Positions 8,316 through 17,492 of a DNA stretch of 28,434 nucleotides are shown piece by piece. Source of the DNA: Fidelibacterota bacterium UBA2125 (GTDB lineage: Bacteria; Fidelibacterota; Marinisomatia; Marinisomatales; S15-B10); contig DCXX01000022.1 in NCBI GenBank assembly GCA_002329125.1, positions 1-28,434 of the forward strand, given 5' to 3'. The stretch's first letter is position 1; every line of letters starts with the position of its first letter. Both the position numbers and the translations under genes were made by a program. The notes under the pieces are model-generated. The model did no database searches and was not told where the DNA came from. It saw only the letters and a program-made list of their open reading frames with translations.

Positions 8316-8771
8316 TTAAATATTTAACACAACCAGAAAAGTCATTATTACTAACCCTACTGACGTTTTAATCCAACCCGACTGTTTACGAGCTTTTAGC
8401 TGCTTTTCATAGGGTTTCCACCAGAGATTTACAGTGACTGTTTTGTCTGGAGCCACATATACCCGCTGAAGACTCCTTTCAAGAAGCGATTCAACCTCGT
8501 TTAATTCATAGTATTCTCTCAACAGCGTGATAAACTGAGGATTAAGATAGGTGACAGTATGAACTCCCGGTTTTATTGGAACAGGGTCATCAATTGGAAC
8601 TTGTCCAATGAGGATATTATCTACGTAAATATCGAGTCCACTTGAATCACAAGAAACCTGAATATAACCCACAGTTTCATCGGGATAAGGTGTTAAAACT
8701 GTATCCTGTTGTGCCAGGATAGGTGATAACTGTAGGAATAATGGGAATAGAATATAAAATGGGCACTTCAT
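8316..8771 (-). CDS. Exported PEGA-like domain protein with C-terminal membrane helix
   Basis: A 151-residue protein. Residues 1-20 form a signal peptide (hydrophobic FYILFPLFLQLSPILA, likely cleaved before QQ). Residues 35-75 look like a PEGA-type beta domain: GLDIYVDNILIG followed by IKPGVHTVTYLNP, the pattern of surface or periplasmic PEGA repeats. A basic linker (KQLKARKQ) precedes a C-terminal hydrophobic helix (about 133-151), which would anchor the protein in the membrane. PEGA domains often occur in envelope proteins that bind other envelope components; no specific role is claimed. It is divergently placed to the sirtuin gene, with a shared upstream region of about 65-110 bases. Confidence 0.7.
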   Translation of the reverse strand: MKCPFYILFPLFLQLSPILAQQDTVLTPYPDETVGYIQVSCDSSGLDIYVDNILIGQVPIDDPVPIKPGVHTVTYLNPQFITLLREYYELNEVESLLERSLQRVYVAPDKTVTVNLWWKPYEKQLKARKQSGWIKTSVGLVIMTFLVVLNI

Positions 8772-8836
8772 AGGTTAAATGAAAGTTAAAGGTTTATATT
8801 TCTTGAGACTATCGTAAAATCTTCTTCAGAAAATCG

Positions 8837-9643
8837 GTGAAAAATCATCGTACATCCTTCATTTCGCATCACTCCTTAGAAAAAATGATTTCATTCTCAT
8901 CAGCTGATACAGAATCGGCCTTGGACAGTCTTGCAGAAAAGATCACTTCAAACTCTTATATTGTATTTCTCACAGGAGCAGGCGTTTCGGCTGAAAGTGG
9001 CGTACCTACATTTCGCAGTGTTGACGGTTTGTGGGAAAAATTTAAGCCGGAAGAACTGGCTAACTTCAATTCATTTATAAAGAACCCAGCACTTGTTCAA
9101 GCGTGGTATCGGCACAGAGCTGAAATAGTGAATAATGTAAAACCAAATCGAGGGCACACGGCCATAGCCCATATGGAATCAAAAGTGGCCACTTGCGTAG
9201 TAATTACTCAAAATGTAGACAATCTTCACCAGCGGGCTGGGAGCAGGGAGGTTATTGAACTGCACGGCAATATTTTGAGAAACTACTGTATTGATTGTGG
9301 AGTGCAATTTGATGGTGACCTCCTTATAGAAAACGGCGAAACCACTTTATGTAAATGCGGGGGACTTGTTAGACCGGATGTTGTCTGGTTTGGAGAAATG
9401 CTTCCGGCTAATTCATTTCGGATAGCGGAGAAACATGCCAGAAAATGTGATCTATTCATCTCCGTCGGCACCTCTGGTGTTGTCTTTCCAGCGGCAGGGC
9501 TGCCTGCTTTGGCAAAATCATCCGGCGCTTTTCTTGTTGAGATCAACACAGAAGCGACTGATCTCAGTTCCCTAATGGATGTTACGTTTCAGGGAAAATC
9601 TGGAGAAATACTTCCAAAATTAATGTCACTGTTGAAATCATGA
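8837..9643 (+). CDS. cobB: Sirtuin-type NAD-dependent protein deacylase
   Basis: Removes acyl groups from lysines in proteins using NAD. Seen in order: the NAD motif GAGVSAESGVPTFR, TQNVDNLHQRAG, the catalytic histidine in ELHGN, a zinc site made from CIDC and a CKC pair, VRPDVVWFGE, and SVGTSGVVFPAA. The segment AWYRHRAEI contains the Y-x-x-R signature that in class III sirtuins (SIRT5, E. coli CobB) binds succinyl or malonyl groups, so desuccinylase activity is plausible. The second zinc pair is CxC rather than CxxC, as I recall for E. coli CobB. The start is uncertain: GTG at 8837 (268 aa) or ATG at 8885 (252 aa), which fits the family better. It overlaps the next gene by four bases. Confidence 0.92.
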   Translation: MKNHRTSFISHHSLEKMISFSSADTESALDSLAEKITSNSYIVFLTGAGVSAESGVPTFRSVDGLWEKFKPEELANFNSFIKNPALVQAWYRHRAEIVNNVKPNRGHTAIAHMESKVATCVVITQNVDNLHQRAGSREVIELHGNILRNYCIDCGVQFDGDLLIENGETTLCKCGGLVRPDVVWFGEMLPANSFRIAEKHARKCDLFISVGTSGVVFPAAGLPALAKSSGAFLVEINTEATDLSSLMDVTFQGKSGEILPKLMSLLKS

Positions 9644-11502
9644 ATAAATTGGTCAAAATATTTGCATTGATGTTAGTACTGTTTGCGGGGGGCTGTGCTT
9701 ATTTCAACACTTTCTATAACGCAATCCAGTTTTTTGAAGAGGCCGAACAGGAAATAGTCACAGCTTCTAATTCGGAGCAGTTGTCTAATAAAAGCGAGGA
9801 ATTGTTGCAAAAAACAATTGCTCGTTGCAATCTGGTTGTCGCAAAATATCCAGAATCAAGATTCCATGATGATGCGCTCCTATTACGCGCAAAAGCATTT
9901 TATTATCAGGGAGAATTCCAGTTATCAAAGGGATCTCTTGATCGCCTGAACTCAGAATTTCCCGAAAGCCCTCTTCTTAACGAAGCACGGTTGTGGACCA
10001 TTCGCTGTCAATGGAAGAATGAATCTTCCAAAGCTTCATTAGAAGAAACGCTATATTTTATCGGTGAACTTGAGGACAATGATCGATTCGGGCGAATACG
10101 ATCGCTGAGGTCTCTTGCGCACACAATAGCATCTGAGATATATCAGTTTTATGGCGAAATTGATTCAGCATTGACCCACTTGGAAAAATCGGCCGAATAT
10201 GCGGCAAACAGGCTGGACCGAATGAACGCCCATTATACCATAGCTGAAAGAGCATATGAAGAAGGTCGTCTAAACATTGCACTGGAGAATTACCGAAAGG
10301 TGATTTCTTCCCATCCGAATCCAAAACGGGTGGAGACGTCTCATTTACAGATAGTTCGAATTTATCGCGAAACAAAAATGTGGGAAGAGGCATCTGAGGA
10401 GATTGAAGAACTCACTACTAATGAAAAATTTTCAGGCATAAAGGCGGATCTCAGTCTTGAACTGGCGAAACTATACGAAATGCAGGGCAGGGACGATGAA
10501 GCGAGGAAACGTTATGAGGTCATTACTGAGGATTTTCCTAAAACAGCAGCATCGGCTGAATCGTATTTTGCATTGGGGACGGCCGCTCTGGATGAGGAGA
10601 GGGATTATCCTCTTGCAAGGAAATACTTCGATAACGTGGAGAGAGAATTCCGAGAATCGACTTATGCTCCCTCGGCTCGGGTCAGGGTACAGGAAATTGA
10701 TGACCTTCTTTCGGTTTCTGAAGCCATTGAAAAAGTGGAGGTGTCCCTTTTTGGCGAAGGAGAAATAAAAGAAGAAACTGAAAAAATTGCGATTTCTGTA
10801 GACAGGCTCTTGAATGTGGACTCAGAGTCTTCGGTGAAGCGAGAAGAAGAGATAGAAAATATTACCAATGAATCACAAGATGGCATAATTGATACCACTA
10901 AGCTGTACCAGGAATTATCTCAACAACTGTACAGTGCTGGAGAATTGCAGGCATTCAGATTTGGCGATACGGAAGAGGGGATGAAATATTTTGTCAGGAT
11001 CGTGAATGATCTTCCATCGACAAACCGTACCGCACAGGCTCTCTATTCCCTCAGTTATCTATATGATATTTCAGGCGATTCAGTCCGGGCATCGGATTTG
11101 AGGAATCGACTTATGATAGATTACTCTGACAGTGAATATGCAATGGAAATTGCCCGTTCCCAAAGTATGATCCTGGCGGACGCTCCTGCTGAACTGATGG
11201 TCCAAAGTGAAGCACTGACCGACGGTGATCCTGAGAAAGCAATTGAGCTATACGAGTCTGTCTTAAAACAGTATCCAAATACAAGATATGCTCCTGTTGT
11301 ACTGCTTTCCATGGCTCATATTTATGACCGAAGTCTCAATGATCTTGACCATGCCCTGGAGGTTTATGAGCGAATAGCCTCTGACTATGAGAAGAGTGAA
11401 CAGGCGAAATTTGCCGGGGATAGGATTGCTCTTTTGAAAAAAATTAAAGAATCAGTTGTCGACACTACTTCATCAAATGATAGTAAAAAAAATGATCGCT
11501 GA
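9640..11502 (+). CDS. Tetratricopeptide-repeat lipoprotein
   Basis: A 620-residue protein with a lipoprotein signal peptide: a basic start, a hydrophobic run and the lipobox LFAGGC, then AYFNTFYNA. The rest is made of tetratricopeptide-like helix pairs, for example near residues 62-110 (AKYPESRFHDDALLLRAKAF), 290-345 (ITEDFPKTAASAESYFALG) and 540-600 (QYPNTRYAPVVLLSMAHIYD), with an acidic, less ordered middle part around 365-410. The repeats with FPxSxxxxxA spacing resemble BamD/YbgF-type envelope scaffolds. It probably sits on the periplasmic face of a membrane and binds other proteins. It begins inside the sirtuin stop (ATGA), and its 3' end overlaps the start region of pyrK. Confidence 0.85.
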   Translation: MNKLVKIFALMLVLFAGGCAYFNTFYNAIQFFEEAEQEIVTASNSEQLSNKSEELLQKTIARCNLVVAKYPESRFHDDALLLRAKAFYYQGEFQLSKGSLDRLNSEFPESPLLNEARLWTIRCQWKNESSKASLEETLYFIGELEDNDRFGRIRSLRSLAHTIASEIYQFYGEIDSALTHLEKSAEYAANRLDRMNAHYTIAERAYEEGRLNIALENYRKVISSHPNPKRVETSHLQIVRIYRETKMWEEASEEIEELTTNEKFSGIKADLSLELAKLYEMQGRDDEARKRYEVITEDFPKTAASAESYFALGTAALDEERDYPLARKYFDNVEREFRESTYAPSARVRVQEIDDLLSVSEAIEKVEVSLFGEGEIKEETEKIAISVDRLLNVDSESSVKREEEIENITNESQDGIIDTTKLYQELSQQLYSAGELQAFRFGDTEEGMKYFVRIVNDLPSTNRTAQALYSLSYLYDISGDSVRASDLRNRLMIDYSDSEYAMEIARSQSMILADAPAELMVQSEALTDGDPEKAIELYESVLKQYPNTRYAPVVLLSMAHIYDRSLNDLDHALEVYERIASDYEKSEQAKFAGDRIALLKKIKESVVDTTSSNDSKKNDR

Positions 11503-12280
11503 AAAAGGTACTGTACTGAATAACGAAGAAATTGCACATGGTATCTATCAAATGACCTTCTCGGCTGAGAGAATTTGTAATGAAGAACCATTCCCTGGAC
11601 AGTTTCTGAACATATGTGTTGACGATTCATGGGAACATCCATTACGCCGACCCATGAGTATCGCCGATGTGAACGACAATCAGCTGAGCATCATTTATAA
11701 GGTTTTTGGTGAGGGAACCAAAATATTGTCAGAATACAAAAATGGCTATTCCATAGATCTGCTGGGACCCCTGGGCAACAGCTTCGGAGAAACGGAAGGA
11801 ACTACGCCAATTTTAATTGGAGGTGGAGTTGGGTTATCGCCCATCATTTGGTTTCATAAAGTTTTGCAAACAAATGGCGTAGAACACAAAATTGTCGTGG
11901 GAGCTCAGAGTGTTAATGAACATTTCCTTTCCCATGATCCAGAGGAGAACATATATCTTACAACAGATGACGGATCCGTGGGAGAGCACGGAACAGTGAT
12001 GCCTACTGTGAAAAAAATATGTGATGAAGTGGAAAATCCAAAACTATTTTCTTGCGGTCCAGAACCGATGATGAAAGCTGTTCATCTTTTTGTCAACAAG
12101 TTCGATTTCCCGTGTGAACTATCCGTAGAAAGTTATATGGGATGTGCCACCGGTTTATGCCAGGGGTGTGTCATTGAACGAGCTTCCAACAGCTTGAAAG
12201 AGCATAGTTATCATGAGCGGTATTCCCTGGTCTGCACTGACGGTCCTATCTACCAAGCAAAGGAGATTGTTTTTTCATGA
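11492..12280 (+). CDS. pyrK: Dihydroorotate dehydrogenase electron transfer subunit
   Basis: Passes electrons from dihydroorotate oxidation (PyrD) to NAD through FAD and a [2Fe-2S] cluster. Seen: the FAD motif RRPMSI (52-57), the NAD-binding GGGVGLSP (110-117), SCGPEPMM (187-194), and four cluster cysteines C218, C223, C226 and C248 (MGCATGLCQGC ... VCTDG). Starts at TTG 11456, ATG 11477 and ATG 11492 are all in frame; I chose 11492 because the EIAxGIY segment then begins at residue 13, as in B. subtilis PyrK (262 aa). The gene starts inside the end of the TPR lipoprotein gene and overlaps pyrD by four bases. Confidence 0.93.
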   Translation: MIAEKGTVLNNEEIAHGIYQMTFSAERICNEEPFPGQFLNICVDDSWEHPLRRPMSIADVNDNQLSIIYKVFGEGTKILSEYKNGYSIDLLGPLGNSFGETEGTTPILIGGGVGLSPIIWFHKVLQTNGVEHKIVVGAQSVNEHFLSHDPEENIYLTTDDGSVGEHGTVMPTVKKICDEVENPKLFSCGPEPMMKAVHLFVNKFDFPCELSVESYMGCATGLCQGCVIERASNSLKEHSYHERYSLVCTDGPIYQAKEIVFS

Positions 12281-13200
12281 CTGTTGATCTTTCTGTATCA
12301 CTGGGCGACGTCAGTTTCAAGAATCCAGTATTCGTTGCTTCGGGGACTTTTGGGTACGGAACAGAATCTAACGATCTGGTGGATGTATCTCAATTGGGCG
12401 CTATTGTGACAAAATCTATAACAAAGCATCCACGTGAAGGGAATCCGCCTCCGAGGATTGTTGAGACGCCTTCAGGAATGATCAACTCCATCGGGTTGGC
12501 TAACATAGGTGTAGACAAATACATTGAAAAAATGATTCCTGTTTATGAGAAAATTGGGACTCATGTTATCACAAATATTGCGGGTTTTAGCATTGATGAC
12601 TACCTCCATGTTTTAGAGAAATTGGAATCCAGCGGCGGAAATGTTTGTGGGTATGAGATTAACGTATCTTGTCCAAACGTAGACACTGGGAGGATGGAAT
12701 TTTCTGTAGACCCGAAATCCACCAGAGAGTTGACGAAAGCGCTCAGATCTGCAACGAAAAAGTTGTTAATTCTGAAACTATCTCCGAACGTTACCGATAT
12801 TGGAGAAATTGCTGCCGCCGCCGTTGAAGGGGGTGCTGATGCCCTGTCCGCAATAAACACTCTGTTTGGTATGAGCATAGACCCAGCAACACGGAGGCCG
12901 AATATTAACACAAATATTGGAGGTCTTTCGGGACCGTCTATCAGACCTGTGGGAATTGCTTCTGTTTATAAAATATCCAAAGCAGTGGACGTGCCGGTTA
13001 TCGGTATTGGTGGAATTACATCAGTAAAGGATGTAATTGAATATCTGTTGGCGGGTGCTTCGGCAGTGCAGGTGGGGACTGCGAATTTCAGGGATGCGGC
13101 AATTGCAACAAGGATCATCAATGATTTAGGCACTTATTGTGAAGAAAATGATATTGCTACCATTTGTGACTTGATCGGTAAAGTAGAGTCGTATGATTAG
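12277..13200 (+). CDS. pyrD: Dihydroorotate dehydrogenase, class 1B catalytic subunit
   Basis: Oxidises dihydroorotate to orotate, the fourth step of UMP synthesis, using FMN. The 307-residue TIM-barrel protein shows FKNPVFVASGTFGYG, KSITKHPREGNPPPR, GMINSIGLAN, the catalytic cysteine Cys132 in NVSCPNVD (typical of class 1, instead of the serine of class 2), and the FMN phosphate loop around IGIGGITS and AVQVGTANF. Together with the upstream pyrK this is the NAD-dependent class 1B enzyme, cytosolic and not quinone-linked. Start and pyrK stop overlap (ATGA); the end overlaps the next gene by eight bases. Confidence 0.96.
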   Translation: MTVDLSVSLGDVSFKNPVFVASGTFGYGTESNDLVDVSQLGAIVTKSITKHPREGNPPPRIVETPSGMINSIGLANIGVDKYIEKMIPVYEKIGTHVITNIAGFSIDDYLHVLEKLESSGGNVCGYEINVSCPNVDTGRMEFSVDPKSTRELTKALRSATKKLLILKLSPNVTDIGEIAAAAVEGGADALSAINTLFGMSIDPATRRPNINTNIGGLSGPSIRPVGIASVYKISKAVDVPVIGIGGITSVKDVIEYLLAGASAVQVGTANFRDAAIATRIINDLGTYCEENDIATICDLIGKVESYD

Positions 13201-13648
13201 AAGGCTCGCTATTTTCTCTCTGATGATTATGATTAGCTGTCATTCTTCTCCGAGATATGGACAGCGGAACAGCAGCCGCCTGAAGACGAAAGATGCGTCC
13301 GGTAAAGTGACTAAACACAGAAAATCAATGACCGGTGTCACATCATTCTATGCTGAAGATTTCCACGGGAAGGTGACTGCCAATGGTGAAACGTATGACA
13401 TGTATGGTTTAACGGCTGCACACAAAACACTTCCGTTCAATACCCTCATCAGAGTGACTAATATGGACAACAAAAAATCCGTTGTTCTCAGAGTGAATGA
13501 CCGCGGACCTTATGCCAAGGGGCGGATTCTTGACTGTTCTTACGGAGCTGCTGTTAAGCTAGGATTTATCGGCAACGGGACCGCAAAAGTCAAAATTGAG
13601 GTGATGGAGTTAGGAGATAATCAATACATGAAAAGGAAAGATAAGTGA
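13193..13648 (+). CDS. rlpA: RlpA-like septal ring lytic transglycosylase lipoprotein
   Basis: A short (151-residue) exported protein with a hydrophobic start and a likely lipid-anchored cysteine at residue 16 (MIMISC). After a basic linker comes one double-psi beta-barrel domain with the RlpA signature: TSFYAEDFHGKVTANGETYD, LTAAHKTLPFNTLIRVTN, VLRVNDRGPYAKGRILDCS. The aspartate in NDRGP and the glutamate in GETYD are the residues usually linked to glycan cleavage. RlpA proteins cut peptide-free glycan strands at division sites. The SPOR domain found in many RlpA proteins is absent, which is common in short versions. It overlaps both neighbours (pyrD by 8 bases, cdsA by 4). Confidence 0.88.
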   Translation: MIRRLAIFSLMIMISCHSSPRYGQRNSSRLKTKDASGKVTKHRKSMTGVTSFYAEDFHGKVTANGETYDMYGLTAAHKTLPFNTLIRVTNMDNKKSVVLRVNDRGPYAKGRILDCSYGAAVKLGFIGNGTAKVKIEVMELGDNQYMKRKDK

Positions 13649-14511
13649 CTAATATCACCGGTGAAAAATCATCAGGCGGAAGGACGCTGGTCAATGCTTT
13701 GGGAATTCCGGCTATTTTATTCCTCATATTTTTGGGAGGACTTCCGTTCACGGCTTTTGTGATGGTTGTATCTGTAATCGCCATCAGGGAATTTTATTTA
13801 CTGGGAGCGAAACAGCTGATTCACCCACAATTTTTTGTGGGCTATGTCATGTCAGTCTTGTTAGCTCTTCATTACTATTTCGGTCCGGGCAATCCTCTCA
13901 CCATTTTTAGACCCGGGGAATTAATGCTCATTGCTACAGTTCTGGTTGTTTTATTAGAACTTTTTAGAAAGAAAGAAAATGGTCTGAGTAATATATCCTA
14001 TACTTTGGCGGGAATTGCTTACATCCCACTTCTGCTGGGAACCATGATCGGTCTGCGAGGAATAGACCCCATCGATCCGACCATGGGAATGAAACTGACC
14101 TTTTGTCTATTTGTGGGAGTCTGGGCCTGCGATTCGGCAGCGTATTTTGTAGGGTTAAATTGGGGCAAGCACAAACTGATTGAAAGGATCAGTCCCAAGA
14201 AAACAGTGGAAGGCGGAGCGGCAGGTCTTGTAGCAGCTTTTATCTTTTTCTATATCATTTTCAGATCTGGCGCTTTGTCATCTCAATACTCCATGGCGGG
14301 AATTCACTCAATCGATTATGTCATTTTCAGCATTATTATCGGAATTATTGGCCAAAGCGGCGACTTTGCTGAATCGTTAATGAAAAGAGATATGGGTGTT
14401 AAAGATACATCATCATTTTTGGCCGGGCACGGTGGTGTCTTGGACCGTTTTGATTCGCTCATATTCGCCTCGCCCGTAATGTTCCTCTATCTGAAGTATT
14501 TTGTCTATTGA
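13645..14511 (+). CDS. cdsA: Phosphatidate cytidylyltransferase (CDP-diacylglycerol synthase)
   Basis: Makes CDP-diacylglycerol from phosphatidate and CTP, the branch point for all glycerophospholipids. The 288-residue protein has about seven or eight membrane helices and the full family signature near its C-terminus: SLMKRDMGVKDTSSFLAGHG followed directly by GVLDRFD. The conserved WACDSAAYFVG and the ISPKKTVEG segment are also present. The start is a GTG at 13645 that overlaps the RlpA stop (GTGA), with AAAGGAAAG just upstream. It is the last gene of the overlapping chain that starts with the sirtuin. Confidence 0.95.
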   Translation: MTNITGEKSSGGRTLVNALGIPAILFLIFLGGLPFTAFVMVVSVIAIREFYLLGAKQLIHPQFFVGYVMSVLLALHYYFGPGNPLTIFRPGELMLIATVLVVLLELFRKKENGLSNISYTLAGIAYIPLLLGTMIGLRGIDPIDPTMGMKLTFCLFVGVWACDSAAYFVGLNWGKHKLIERISPKKTVEGGAAGLVAAFIFFYIIFRSGALSSQYSMAGIHSIDYVIFSIIIGIIGQSGDFAESLMKRDMGVKDTSSFLAGHGGVLDRFDSLIFASPVMFLYLKYFVY

Positions 14512-14610
14512 TTTGGCAATCCCGTTTCCTTTGGGAATACCCCGGTTACCAGATAAATTTCCGCGCTTTTTTGGCTATACTAATTTGTATATAGAAGGAT
14601 TGTAAATAGA
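14512..14610. promoter_or_regulatory. Spacer with small palindrome upstream of the lysine catabolism genes
   Basis: One of the few real gaps in the window. It contains TATACTAATTTGTATA (14576-14591), a perfect five-base inverted repeat with a six-base spacer, located 19 bases before the ATG. It could be an operator or part of a -10 region (TATACT at 14576-14581). No convincing -35 and no strong terminator are visible; a CCC/GGG pairing around 14521-14535 is too weak to call. Confidence 0.25.
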
Positions 14611-16140
14611 ATGGATTTCCTAAAACAGTTAGGCATTGAAAAGAACAATTACGGTGGCTGTACTGGCCCTGGAGGCTGGTCTGAGTCCAAGAGTGAAGGG
14701 ACGCTCGATTCCTTAAATCCCGCAACAGATGAGGTTATTGCATCTGTTTATCAAGCTTCAGAAAATGACTATGAAAAGATAATGACATCTTCAACTGAGG
14801 CTTTTGCTGAATGGCGCATGGTTCCAGCGCCAAAGCGTGGAGAAATGGTACGGCTTATGGCAGAGTCTCTCCGCAATAATAAGGATGCCCTGGGCAGCCT
14901 TGTTGCACTTGAAATGGGAAAAATAAAGCAGGAAGGTGATGGGGAAGTTCAGGAGATGATCGATATTGCCGATTTTGCTGTTGGTCTTTCACGGCAACTC
15001 TACGGCCTAACTATGCATTCCGAACGTCCACTCCACAGGATGTATGAACAGTGGCATCCGCTTGGGCCGGTTGGCGTCATTTCAGCCTTTAATTTTCCTG
15101 TTGCTGTCTGGTCATGGAACGCGTTCATTGCTGCTGTCTGCGGTGATACTGTTATCTGGAAGCCGTCCTCGTCTGTTCCCCTCAGCGCTATCGCTGTTCA
15201 AAATTTGTGTAATCAGGTGCTTGAAGAGGGAGGTTTTCCGCCTGTTTTTTCACTTATTATCGGTCCCGGCAGAACGATAGGTGAGAGGCTTGTATCTGAC
15301 AGACGAATTCCACTTATCTCATTTACAGGCTCCACTGCCATGGGTAAACGGATTGGTGGTATTGTTGGTGAACGGTTGGGAAAAACCATTCTGGAACTGG
15401 GTGGCAATAACGGCATTATTATTGATGATTCGGCTGATCTTAACTTGGCCATATCGTCTGTTCTTTTTGGTGCTGTAGGAACGGCCGGCCAGAGATGCAC
15501 TTCAACCCGGAGAGTATTTATTCCTGAAAAGAGCTTTGATGAAATTAGCGCAAAACTTGCGGAGACATACAGCCAAGTGACAATCGGAAACCCATTGGAT
15601 GAATCGACCCTCATGGGACCCCTTGTAAATGAGAGTGCTGTAAATGAATACCTGGACGCTATCAAAAGAGTATGCGATGAAGGTGGAGAAGTTTTATACG
15701 GCGGAGAGGTGTTGGACGGCGCTGGCAATTTTGTCCAGCCTACACTTATTAAAGCAAAAAATAGCTATGATACGGTAAAGGAAGAGACCTTTGCTCCTAT
15801 ATTGTATTTAATTCCATTTGGTGATTTTGAAGATGCTTTGGATGAGCACAACGATGTTCCCCAGGGTCTTTCCAGCTCTATATTTACAACTAACTTGAAG
15901 AATGCTGAAAAATTTCTATCTCACAGAGGAAGTGACTGTGGCATTGCCAATGTGAACATTGGTACTTCAGGGGCTGAGGTTGGTGGTGCATTTGGCGGAG
16001 AGAAGGAAACCGGTGGTGGACGGGAATCCGGATCTGATGCTTGGAAAGCGTACATGCGTCGGCAGACAAATACAATTAACTGGAGCAATGAACTTCCTCT
16101 TGCTCAGGGCATTAGATTTGGTGATGAAAGTTCAAATTGA
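14611..16140 (+). CDS. ALDH7-type dehydrogenase, probable L-2-aminoadipate-6-semialdehyde dehydrogenase
   Basis: A 509-residue NAD(P)-dependent aldehyde dehydrogenase. Active-site residues: Asn161 in AFNFP, Glu262 in LELGGNN and the nucleophile Cys296 in GTAGQRCTSTRR. The C-terminal segments NVNIGTSGAEVGGAFGG, KETGGGRESGSDAWK and YMRRQTNTIN are typical of the ALDH7/antiquitin family, which oxidises aminoadipate semialdehyde (in equilibrium with piperideine-6-carboxylate) to 2-aminoadipate. The next gene, lysine 6-transaminase, makes exactly that substrate, which supports the assignment strongly. An AAGGA lies about 12 bases before the ATG. A broader aldehyde range is possible. Confidence 0.92.
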   Translation: MDFLKQLGIEKNNYGGCTGPGGWSESKSEGTLDSLNPATDEVIASVYQASENDYEKIMTSSTEAFAEWRMVPAPKRGEMVRLMAESLRNNKDALGSLVALEMGKIKQEGDGEVQEMIDIADFAVGLSRQLYGLTMHSERPLHRMYEQWHPLGPVGVISAFNFPVAVWSWNAFIAAVCGDTVIWKPSSSVPLSAIAVQNLCNQVLEEGGFPPVFSLIIGPGRTIGERLVSDRRIPLISFTGSTAMGKRIGGIVGERLGKTILELGGNNGIIIDDSADLNLAISSVLFGAVGTAGQRCTSTRRVFIPEKSFDEISAKLAETYSQVTIGNPLDESTLMGPLVNESAVNEYLDAIKRVCDEGGEVLYGGEVLDGAGNFVQPTLIKAKNSYDTVKEETFAPILYLIPFGDFEDALDEHNDVPQGLSSSIFTTNLKNAEKFLSHRGSDCGIANVNIGTSGAEVGGAFGGEKETGGGRESGSDAWKAYMRRQTNTINWSNELPLAQGIRFGDESSN

Positions 16141-16154
16141 GAAAGGACGTTTGA

Positions 16155-17480
16155 ATGATAACAGTTGAAGCAGCCAATGTAAGGAAAACTCTAAGCAATC
16201 ATATTTTGACAGATGGCTTTGAACCAGTTGTTGATCTGGAGCTGAGCCACGGCTCATGGCTCGTTGACGGTAGGGATGGCCGGGAATATCTTGATCTTTT
16301 TACCATGTTTGCCTCTATTCCGGTTGGTTACAACCATCCCAAGCTACTGGAACACAAAGATGAGCTAGCCATCGCCGCTATGAACAAACCGACCAATTCA
16401 GACATCTACACCGCCCAACTGGCACAGTTTGTAGAATCCTTATTCACAATTACCATGCCTGATATTTTCAAGTACGGCTTTTTTATAGAAGGTGGTGCTC
16501 TTGCTATCGAAAATGCGCTCAAAGCGAGTTTTGACTGGAAGGTGAGGAAAAACTTTCAGAAAAACGGCTCAGCTCAAGAGATGGGATCAAAAGTAATCCA
16601 TTTTAACAACTGCTTTCACGGACGAACCGGATATACTATATCTCTCACCAACACTTCCGATCCGCGGAAAACAGTCCATTTTCCGAAATTTGATTGGCCG
16701 CGGATCGTCAATCCAGCTGTGAACTTTCCTCTGAATGATGACAACCTTTCCAAGGTCATGGCGTTAGAAGCGGAGGCTCTTGACCAGATTAAAGGTGCCA
16801 TTGGTGAGCACGGAAATGATCTTGCTGCACTTATTATTGAACCTATTCAAGGAGAAGGGGGAGATCACCACTTTCGGACGGAATTTTTCCAAGCGTTGCG
16901 ACAGATTTGTGATGAGAATGAAATTATGCTAGTTTATGATGAAGTACAGTCAGGTATGGGAATTACAGGAAAATGGTGGGCGTGGCAAAATCATAATGTG
17001 GCGCCGGATCTTATGGGTTTTGGGAAGAAATCACAGGTTTGCGGTTTTGTTTCCACATCCAGGCTGGACGAGGTGGAGAATCATGTTTTCAAGGAATCCA
17101 GCAGGATCAATTCTACCTGGGGTGGTAATCTGACTGACATGGTTCGGCTCACCATTTACCTGAGCATAATTCAAGAAGAAAATCTGATCGAAGCTGCCGA
17201 TAAAACAGGCGAATATTTGCATAATCAACTTTTAGCACTTCAGGGTGACTATGCTGATCTTGTTTCAAATGCCCGTGGCGCCGGTCTCATGTGTGCTTTC
17301 GATCTTCCCAATTCCGAAACCCGGGATAAGCTTCTAGATCAGATTATTCAAAACGGCACTTTAATTCTAGGGAGCGGGGACAATGCAATTCGCTTCCGGC
17401 CACCTTTGAATATATCTACTGACGAGATTGATTACGGAATAGATATCATCCGGAAAAGCCTCGACGAAATTATAAACTGA
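16155..17480 (+). CDS. lat: L-lysine 6-transaminase
   Basis: Moves the epsilon-amino group of L-lysine to 2-oxoglutarate, giving 2-aminoadipate 6-semialdehyde and glutamate. The 441-residue class III aminotransferase matches Lat along its length: NKPTNSDIYT, FFIEGGALAIENALKASFDW, NCFHGRTGYTISLTNT, IIEPIQGEGGDHHF, VYDEVQSG, the PLP lysine in GFGKKSQVCG (Lys291 or 292) and RINSTWGGNLTDMVR. The tandem with the ALDH7 gene 14 bases upstream gives the two-step route from lysine to 2-aminoadipate. A ribosome binding site GAAAGGA precedes the ATG. Its TGA at 17478-17480 is in the same frame as the following rsmI reading frame. Confidence 0.94.
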   Translation: MITVEAANVRKTLSNHILTDGFEPVVDLELSHGSWLVDGRDGREYLDLFTMFASIPVGYNHPKLLEHKDELAIAAMNKPTNSDIYTAQLAQFVESLFTITMPDIFKYGFFIEGGALAIENALKASFDWKVRKNFQKNGSAQEMGSKVIHFNNCFHGRTGYTISLTNTSDPRKTVHFPKFDWPRIVNPAVNFPLNDDNLSKVMALEAEALDQIKGAIGEHGNDLAALIIEPIQGEGGDHHFRTEFFQALRQICDENEIMLVYDEVQSGMGITGKWWAWQNHNVAPDLMGFGKKSQVCGFVSTSRLDEVENHVFKESSRINSTWGGNLTDMVRLTIYLSIIQEENLIEAADKTGEYLHNQLLALQGDYADLVSNARGAGLMCAFDLPNSETRDKLLDQIIQNGTLILGSGDNAIRFRPPLNISTDEIDYGIDIIRKSLDEIIN

Positions 17481-17492
17481 CGGACAGTTACC

